Shown piece by piece: positions 6,427 through 8,514 of a DNA stretch of 8,514 nucleotides. The notes under the pieces were generated by a model that was not told the DNA's origin, did not search any database, and saw nothing but the letters and a program-made list of their open reading frames with translations. The translations under genes and the position numbers were made by a program. The stretch's first letter is position 1; each line of letters begins with the position of its first letter. The DNA comes from UMGS1387 sp045540015. GTDB lineage: Bacteria; Bacillota; Clostridia; Oscillospirales; CAG-382. The DNA lies in NCBI GenBank assembly GCA_045540015.1, contig JAZQGP010000037.1:1-8514 (forward strand), in the 5' to 3' direction.

Positions 6427-7058
6427 TTGAGGTTTTCCTCCCTATACAATTTTAATTCCAGTACGCATTAACCGCTTTCCTTCGCCGTGTGAGCAGTTCT
6501 CCTGCTTCCGCTTTTACGGCTATCCCTGTCAATTCAGGGTTCTCAGACTACTATGAAAGCTCCGTTACCATATCGAATTTTCAGTGTCATCTTTCTTGGT
6601 TTTACCCTTGAAATTTATCACTTTACAGCATTACACATAGCTGATAAAATCAGCGTTTCGACTTAGGTAATCTCCAGTTAACGTTGTTAATAGGTCGCAG
6701 ATTTTCGGACTGCTTTCGTTTCTTGAATATTGGTTCTCCAATACGTTACACAAATTGATTGTTAACTCAATATACGTAGGTCCTATATATTGATATTTGT
6801 GTTAAGGGTTTCAGGCAAATTACCCTTATCTCGGTCAAAGAGAAACTTGAAACTCGCATTCATTAAACCCAAATTATTCCTTGTATCTGCTTGTCATCGC
6901 AATCCATTCATACCAAATTGCCTTTAGGTAAATAATTGCTTTACGGACGTGCTATGTTCCCGTTTTGCTTTCGCTCTTCGGTAAGTCCGTTTGACTACTG
7001 CGTTAACTTGCAGCGTAACACCTTAAATTACTTTTAACAACGCCCTATCTGGACGCAC
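6427..7058 (-). ncRNA. Group II intron ribozyme core, 5' portion (domains I to III and start of IV)
   Basis: This 632-nt stretch has no protein gene and is the structured RNA part of the intron. Visible elements include the 5' GTGCG, a CTGC/GCAG hairpin soon after it, an ACGGAC/GTCCGT stem enclosing a CGAAGAGCGAAAGC segment, the exon-binding candidates at 6833-6837 and 6729-6734, and a CCCTG/CAGGG hairpin (about 6528-6543) shortly before the maturase ribosome site. The EBS1 candidate lies in a TATTGG-AGAA-CCAATA hairpin that would sequester it, so its assignment is tentative. Domain borders cannot be fixed by eye. The upstream methyltransferase frame reads 11 codons into this region and stops at 7023-7025. 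Confidence 0.8.
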
Positions 7059-8237
7059 ACCAACCTGACCAATGTTGAGAGGTAAAAGCGGTCGTTTTTC
7101 AATGGCATCAATCTTGCTTTTCTCGAAGAACATATTTATTGATTTCGATTTTGCAAGCTGACGCTGAAGCTCACCTAAGTTAAAGTTGGCTCCTTTGAAA
7201 ACTTCCACGTTTTTCTCTACTTCGGGAACAGAGTATATTTCGGTTCCAAGCGTATCAATCATCGGAATCCGTTCGGGAAGCATTGCAAACTGTGAGAGCC
7301 TTTCTGCTTCATCCGAGCCGTCTTCCTTTTTCTTTTTTATGCCGAATACAACTATCTGCTTGAACTTTGAAAACTCACTGTCAAGAAACCGATAGACCGA
7401 AATATCTTTGAAGTTATCGCAGAGTACGCGGCAAATGTCATAGGTCAGTCTGTAGTACGGAACAATGTACATAATGACACCGCCAGGCATCAGATGATGT
7501 ATGCTTTCCACAAGGAAACGCTTCTCGCTTCTTGCCTTAACACCGCCTTCACCGATTACATTAAGGTATGGCGGATTAAGAAAAAGAACGTGAAATGCTT
7601 CCGAACTTATCCTCGAATGGAAGAAGGAGCCGAAGCCTACACGGTCGAGCCGTGTTTCTGCCTCTTTGCCTCTTGCTTCGTCAATCTCTGTCCCGTAGGT
7701 TACAGAGTCTGTACCTAAAGCAAGTGCTTCAAGTGCGAGACCGCATCCGCAACAAGGATCGAAGATATTGACCTTGTTTTCGGGAAATTTGAGAGCATTT
7801 TTCATCATCTTGACGTGAGCAAGGTCGGTTGGGTAATATCCCATCTTGACATTGTTCATTAGGCGACCTATGAGAGTTGCATCTACCGTTTCGGTTTTAG
7901 GTATCTGTTTTTTGAGAGTTTCAACAGCAGATATGAGCTTGGTGTAGTCGGGAGTCAAAAGGTTAAATGACTTCACCGCACAGTAGAGCTTGTTTGCAAA
8001 GGCTGAAGCGTCGGACATATCGCACTCGGAAAAAAGAAGTCCTAATTCCCGAACCGTATCAAGCAGCTTCCGCTTTGTGCTTTCAAGCTCGGTAAAGGTA
8101 TCCTTTGCTCTTTGTACGTTGTTCTTCTCCTTGTAAATATCAATAGCTTTACGCTTTATCGGCATAGCCTCGATAATGCTTACAAGACTTCTTTCGGCTT
8201 CTGCAAACTTTTCTATGGCATAATAGCTTTCAGACAC
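7059..8237 (-). CDS. DUF6094-type DNA N6-adenine methyltransferase, 5' exon (393 codons)
   Basis: This exon encodes the catalytic part of a class I SAM-dependent methyltransferase. An N-terminal helical, charged segment (about 1-115) is followed by GYYPTDLAHV (133-142), motif I FDPCCGCG (159-166) for SAM binding, the acidic GTEID (182-186) and NPPY (221-224), the catalytic motif of amino-methyltransferases acting on adenine in DNA. LMPGGVIMYIVPYYRL (249-264) and FLDSEFSKFKQIVVFG (284-299) are further family features. The start is GTG 8235-8237, sharing one base with the TAG of the upstream gene and preceded by AAGGAGGG at 7 nt. The exon ends after PLLPLNIGQVG. Unspliced RNA would add 11 intron codons (VRPDRALLKVI) and stop at 7023, giving a 404-aa protein that lacks the conserved C-terminal block but keeps every catalytic motif. 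Such genes are common on integrative and conjugative elements. Confidence 0.85.
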
Positions 8238-8419
8238 TACGCAGCCCTCCTTAAGTGATTTCCGTTATCGTGGTAATCCACCTGTTCGGAGTGTGTAATC
8301 TTTTGTACCTGCTTTCTGCCGAGAGCGTCTACTGTTTCAAGCTTTTCTGTTGTAACCGTCACTGTCTTTTCAAAGGTCATTACGACCTCTTTTGTTTGAG
8401 TAAGAATAAAATCATTCAT
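8237..8419 (-). CDS. Hypothetical 60-aa protein
   Basis: I do not recognise this small protein. From ATG 8417-8419 it has 60 aa, beginning MNDFILTQTKEVVMTFEK, then a Thr/Val-rich strand-like segment (TVTVTTEKLETV), a charged QVQKITHSEQVDYHD part and a NHLRRAA end. Its ATG overlaps the TAA of the upstream gene (TAATG) and has GAAAGG about 7 nt before it. A second ATG at codon 14 (8378-8380) has its own AGAGG five bases upstream, so a 47-aa product is equally possible. The TAG stop shares a base with the GTG of the methyltransferase. The alternating Thr/Val pattern suggests a small beta-hairpin protein, but no function can be given. Confidence 0.65.
   Translation of the reverse strand: MNDFILTQTKEVVMTFEKTVTVTTEKLETVDALGRKQVQKITHSEQVDYHDNGNHLRRAA
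8245..8252 (-). promoter_or_regulatory. Ribosome binding site fixing the GTG start of the methyltransferase
   Basis: AAGGAGGG on the minus strand lies 7 nt before the GTG at 8237. It is a near-perfect anti-Shine-Dalgarno match and is what makes the non-ATG start convincing. It lies inside the end of the 60-aa gene, so the two are translationally coupled. Confidence 0.85.
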
Positions 8420-8514
8420 TATGCGACCTTTCTGAGACTGAGTTTTCGCGATGAAAACGCAACTCTTGTGTTTTCAAGACTTCCTTCGATAAGAAGATAG
8501 TACAGCATACTTGC
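8419..8514 (-). CDS. C-terminal end of an unidentified protein
   Basis: An open frame enters from the right edge and ends in TAA (8419-8421) after 31 codons, reading ASMLYYLLIEGSLENTRVAF and then SSRKLSLRKVA. The stop overlaps the ATG of the 60-aa gene, the same TAATG arrangement used further down this operon, which supports it being a real gene end. The tail is basic (RK twice). An internal ATG at 8506-8508 exists, but a 29-aa protein starting there would be unusual. No family can be recognised from so short a piece. Confidence 0.5.
   Translation of the reverse strand, partial: ASMLYYLLIEGSLENTRVAFSSRKLSLRKVA

Larger units (their letters stand above)
4521..7058 (-). mobile_element. Group II intron (2,538 nt) inserted in the methyltransferase gene
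   Basis: The element is a self-splicing, mobile retroelement of the bacterial chloroplast-like (IIB) type. It begins at 7058 with GTGCGTCCAGATAGGG, a classic 5' end (GUGYG), followed by the typical CTGC-AAGTTAAC-GCAG hairpin. It then has about 630 nt of structured RNA, a complete maturase/reverse transcriptase in domain IV, domain V (4582-4615) and domain VI (4557-4577). The 5' exon ends in GGTCA-G-GTTGGT. Candidate EBS2 TGACC (6833-6837) pairs perfectly with IBS2 (7066-7070), and candidate EBS1 ACCAAT (6729-6734) pairs with IBS1 (7059-7064) with one G-U; both lie at normal distances (about 222 and 325 nt) from the intron start. The 3' end at 4521 is set by the host reading frame. RNA structure alone would put it near 4551, so the last 30 nt are either a 3' extension or exon-side damage. 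Confidence 0.85.

Noticed and set aside
6528..6543. CCCTG/CAGGG hairpin as a transcription terminator before the maturase gene
   Set aside because: The stem is only five pairs and no T-run follows. It lies in intron RNA and is better read as a ribozyme helix.
7023..7058. C-terminal VRPDRALLKVI as the true end of a 404-aa methyltransferase
   Set aside because: These codons are the first bases of the group II intron (GTGCG...). The missing conserved C terminus is found at 4520.
1..8514. CRISPR array, tRNA or rRNA genes, promoters
   Set aside because: I saw no regularly spaced repeats, no cloverleaf and no rRNA sequence. Gaps between genes are 14 nt or less outside the intron, leaving no room for a convincing internal promoter.

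Overview
The window reads as part of a compact, single-strand operon from an accessory replicon (integrative/conjugative element, plasmid or large phage) of a low-to-moderate GC Firmicute, most likely a gut-type Clostridia species. This rests on strong AGGAGG-type ribosome sites, stop/start overlaps between neighbours, the gene set, and the absence of rRNA, tRNA or housekeeping genes. The host assignment is inference. All credible genes are on the minus strand, so the operon runs from 8514 down to 1.

In transcription order: the C-terminal end of an unidentified gene (8419-8514); a 60-aa small protein (8237-8419); a DUF6094-type DNA adenine methyltransferase, split into a 393-codon 5' exon (7059-8237) and a 61-codon 3' exon (4335-4520); two unrecognised acidic proteins of 103 aa (4009-4320) and 200 aa (3396-3998); a protein resembling the prokaryotic E2-D / PRTRC protein B family (2737-3396); a Rad52/Rad22-type annealing protein (1884-2723); a short SbcC/Rad50-type ATPase with a CPTC zinc hook (110-1870); and the first 37 codons of a probable CHC2 zinc-finger primase (1-113).

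The methyltransferase is interrupted by a complete group II intron. It has a GTGCG 5' end at 7058, an RNA part with candidate EBS1 and EBS2 matching the 5' exon, an intact 598-aa reverse transcriptase/maturase with an HNH endonuclease domain (4630-6426), a textbook 34-nt domain V (4582-4615) and a domain VI with a bulged adenosine at 4559. Joining 7059 directly to 4520 restores an uninterrupted 454-aa protein. However, the domain VI branch point is 38 nt from that junction instead of the usual 7-8. A splice at the canonical distance would give a shifted frame or an in-frame TAG (4545-4547). The roughly 30 nt in between hold an 8-nt tandem repeat and two mutually exclusive hairpins around the junction. 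I therefore propose a group II intron with a 3' extension, or else a methyltransferase broken by the insertion. This is the most unusual item in the window.

The surrounding genes look like a DNA processing module: methylation, strand annealing (Rad52), end processing or tethering (SbcC-like) and priming (CHC2). A ubiquitin-system E2-like protein sits among them. Functional links between them are inferred only from operon order.
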